DNA of 64,000 bases from Beta vulgaris subsp. vulgaris. Its lineage: Eukaryota > Streptophyta > Magnoliopsida > Caryophyllales > Amaranthaceae. Positions 62,137 through 64,000 of the stretch are shown here, piece by piece (position 1 is the stretch's first letter; the number at the start of each line of letters is the position of its first letter). The position numbers were made by a program, and so were the translations under genes. The stretch is taken from contig NC_079203.1 in NCBI RefSeq assembly GCF_026745355.1, forward strand, positions 36,489,739-36,553,738, read 5' to 3'. The notes beneath the pieces are model-generated. The model saw only the letters and a program-made list of their open reading frames with translations. It did no database searches and was not told the DNA's origin.

Positions 62137-62334
62137 ATGATCATCCTCATTGCTGCTGCGATGGTATGGAACTTGTTGGATGTTTCTAATACCGGGACCA
62201 CCCAAGTTGTCTACCACATGCCCGTTAAGACTGAACGGCTGAACCGGTTAATGCCACCAAAAGTAGAGCCCCGCCAAACCCACAAGTTGCATATCCTAAA
62301 AAGTATGAATTTTCGAGAAGACGTCTCACGTTAA
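62137..62334 (+). CDS. Hypothetical 65-residue secreted/membrane-anchored peptide
   Basis: ATG at 62137, TAA at 62332-62334. The frame is open back to about 62077 but has no earlier ATG. The N-terminus is hydrophobic (MIILIAAAMVWNLL, residues 1-14), like a short signal peptide or anchor. The rest is basic, with RLMPPKVEPRQT at residues 37-48 and a 17-residue tail. The spacing of R, L, P and P in that stretch recalls plant CLE peptides, but the usual Gly and His/Asn positions are not kept and the motif is not at the C-terminus. A TATA-like box lies upstream. Base composition is more balanced than the surroundings. It may equally be a chance ORF or one exon of a larger gene. Confidence 0.35.
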   Translation: MIILIAAAMVWNLLDVSNTGTTQVVYHMPVKTERLNRLMPPKVEPRQTHKLHILKSMNFREDVSR

Positions 62335-64000
62335 CATGAGACAATCTGATGTAATTCTTGACTGGGAGTAACAACAGACTTACTATGCTGTTTGGACCTA
62401 TTAATTATGCTAGTAAGATCATCCACATTGGTGGGATTCATGTTCCCCATTTGAGAAGAAATAGGAAAAATAACCTTCTTACTATTGTTGGAGGCTTCCA
62501 TCAACAACAAAAGGAGGCTTCTAATATTGAGGAGCAATCAAGCGGCGCCAAGTGGTAGGGGAAACTCGGTCCCCACTCCCAATCTTCTCACGTGTGTTCA
62601 AGCATTCCTTTCTCTCCAACGGTTTCTCTTTTTTTTTTTTTTAGAAAAAAAATTGACGTTGACGAATGACATTGCGCCATGTGTCATGGCAGACCAGGCC
62701 ACTATTCGTCTCCACTCACTTTTCGCCATTTGTCAGCTCATTTTTGCAACGGTAATATTACCATTTACAAAAACTAACATAACTTTTTAAATATAATAAA
62801 CTTAAAAAATACCAATTGTCGTATTTTTTATCTTCTATAAATAGAGACCAATCTTGCCATATTTTCAACACTTCAAAAATTCCGTAATTTTGCATTTTAT
62901 GTAATTAGCAATTAAACTAGTGTAATTAAAATAATGCTTTTGTTAACGTAGGAAAATCAACGAATTGTTCCAATTAATTAGAATCAAATTATTTTATTAA
63001 TATGGGTAGGATATGGAAAGTAGGAGAGAGAAAAGTAGCATACTACCTTCTTTAACTCTCACAACGTATTCCCGAGACTTTAAATAATAGCATACATAAT
63101 TATATGAACTTACTGCAACCACTCGCATCACATGATTCGACCCTTTCAGGATTTAGAGAAAGTATAAGTTAGAGTTATGCCAATATTTGTTTAGAATTGC
63201 TAGAAGTAGATTTTAAAATTACGACAACATTTGTTTATAGTTCTAGGAAGTAGAAGTCAAATCTATGCCAACATTTGATTAGAGGTGTAGGAAGTAGAAG
63301 TTAGATTTACGTGAACATTATTAGATTAGAGTTATAACTCTTGAGTTCCTTCTTTCAGCTCTAGACAAGTGCCTATAACTCTAATTAGTATTTTTTATAA
63401 CTCTAAATAAATATTCCTGTAACTTTTGACTACTACTTCCTATAACTATACTACTAAAGTTACCTAGATTAGATTAAGATTAGAGTTGCATAAACTTCTG
63501 CATTCATTACTCTTCTTCAGTTATATGGTGTTAGTTCTTTTGGCATGTTTCTAGTTGAAACAGAATACCCTACTTAATTGCTCAGTAACCAATAACCATT
63601 AATTAACTTGTGTGATTGTTAGATCCCTAACAGTGGTAGACCCAGGATTCATACCACGTGGGTTCAGACTTATTCAAAATAGGATAATCAGATATTCAGA
63701 TATAAAGACCGGTCATCCGAATTGGTATCAATACATAAGTCCGAATTCCAATAGATTACATAAGTTTAAATATGAAAATACAACAAATAAAATGGAGTCA
63801 GATTACACTAGAAAAATTACAAAAGTATACAACGAATTTTCGTACTTTAAACGCGATTTATTAACTAATTAACAAAAGGAAACTAAACAATTAAGCAAGT
63901 AAACATATCTTCAAACATATAAATGAGAAACAAAAACTATTGACTACCTGACTAGTGACTGTTGTAAATACAATTTGAACTTATGAATTCTTCCGTGGCA
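62335..64000. other. Region without a confident gene
   Basis: 62340-62560 has overlapping short ORFs on both strands with no domain. 62620-62640 is a T-run. 63140-63340 holds repeated TAGAAGTTAGA / GCCAACATTTG-like phrases. From about 63618, a CAGTGGTAGACCCAGGATTC start resembles the ends of some plant DNA transposons, but its other end is beyond the window. Confidence 0.35.

Noticed and set aside
63612..63872. 86-codon ORF near the right edge
   Set aside because: Starts at a likely transposon terminus and shows no recognisable domain; insufficient support for a gene.

Overview
This 64-kb window is plant nuclear DNA, very probably from a eudicot. It is AT-rich, has spliced genes with GT-AG introns, and is packed with plant-type transposable elements. 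The GGAAC-rich SIRE-like copia element and the overall mix of elements recall Amaranthaceae/Caryophyllales, but that placement is only a guess. No prokaryotic genes, CRISPR arrays, rRNA or tRNA genes were seen.

One host gene is clearly supported: a nine-exon serine carboxypeptidase-like (SCPL) gene at 38146-43796 (+). It reads through all eight GT-AG junctions into an intact 456-residue secreted enzyme with the Ser-Asp-His triad. Its introns carry Stowaway MITEs, one nested in another, and a solo miniature LTR. A second, speculative host gene is a 65-codon secreted-peptide-like ORF at 62137-62334.

Layout. 1-3.6 kb: LINE 3' end, a decayed plant transposon-protein gene, and a copia RT/RNase H remnant. 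4-8 kb: a CACTA element (family B) split by a complete 3.3-kb non-autonomous CACTA of another family (A). 8.7-13.9 kb: an internally deleted SIRE-type copia element. 14.2-18 kb: Stowaway, Mutator-like and TAA-duplicating MITEs. 18.1 to about 33.7 kb: a LINE remnant split by a 253-bp hAT MITE, by a 7.9-kb hAT element (itself carrying a Helitron, a palindromic MITE and a (TAA)n array), and by a very young 6.7-kb copia element. 34.1-36.3 kb: a MITE and a composite Helitron. 38-44 kb: the SCPL gene. 45-50 kb: an Ale/Retrofit-like copia element with intact ends. 50.5-52.5 kb: a MITE built of decamer arrays. 52.9-57.5 kb: a three-level nest (MITE containing copia containing CACTA-B). 57.7-61.1 kb: a tandem Helitron array. 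61.2-61.8 kb: a hAT MITE. The rest is unassigned AT-rich DNA.

Most element boundaries were fixed from terminal repeats plus exact target-site duplications (TSDs) read in the sequence. The insertions can therefore be peeled apart in order. Family names come from motif recognition, not from a database search.
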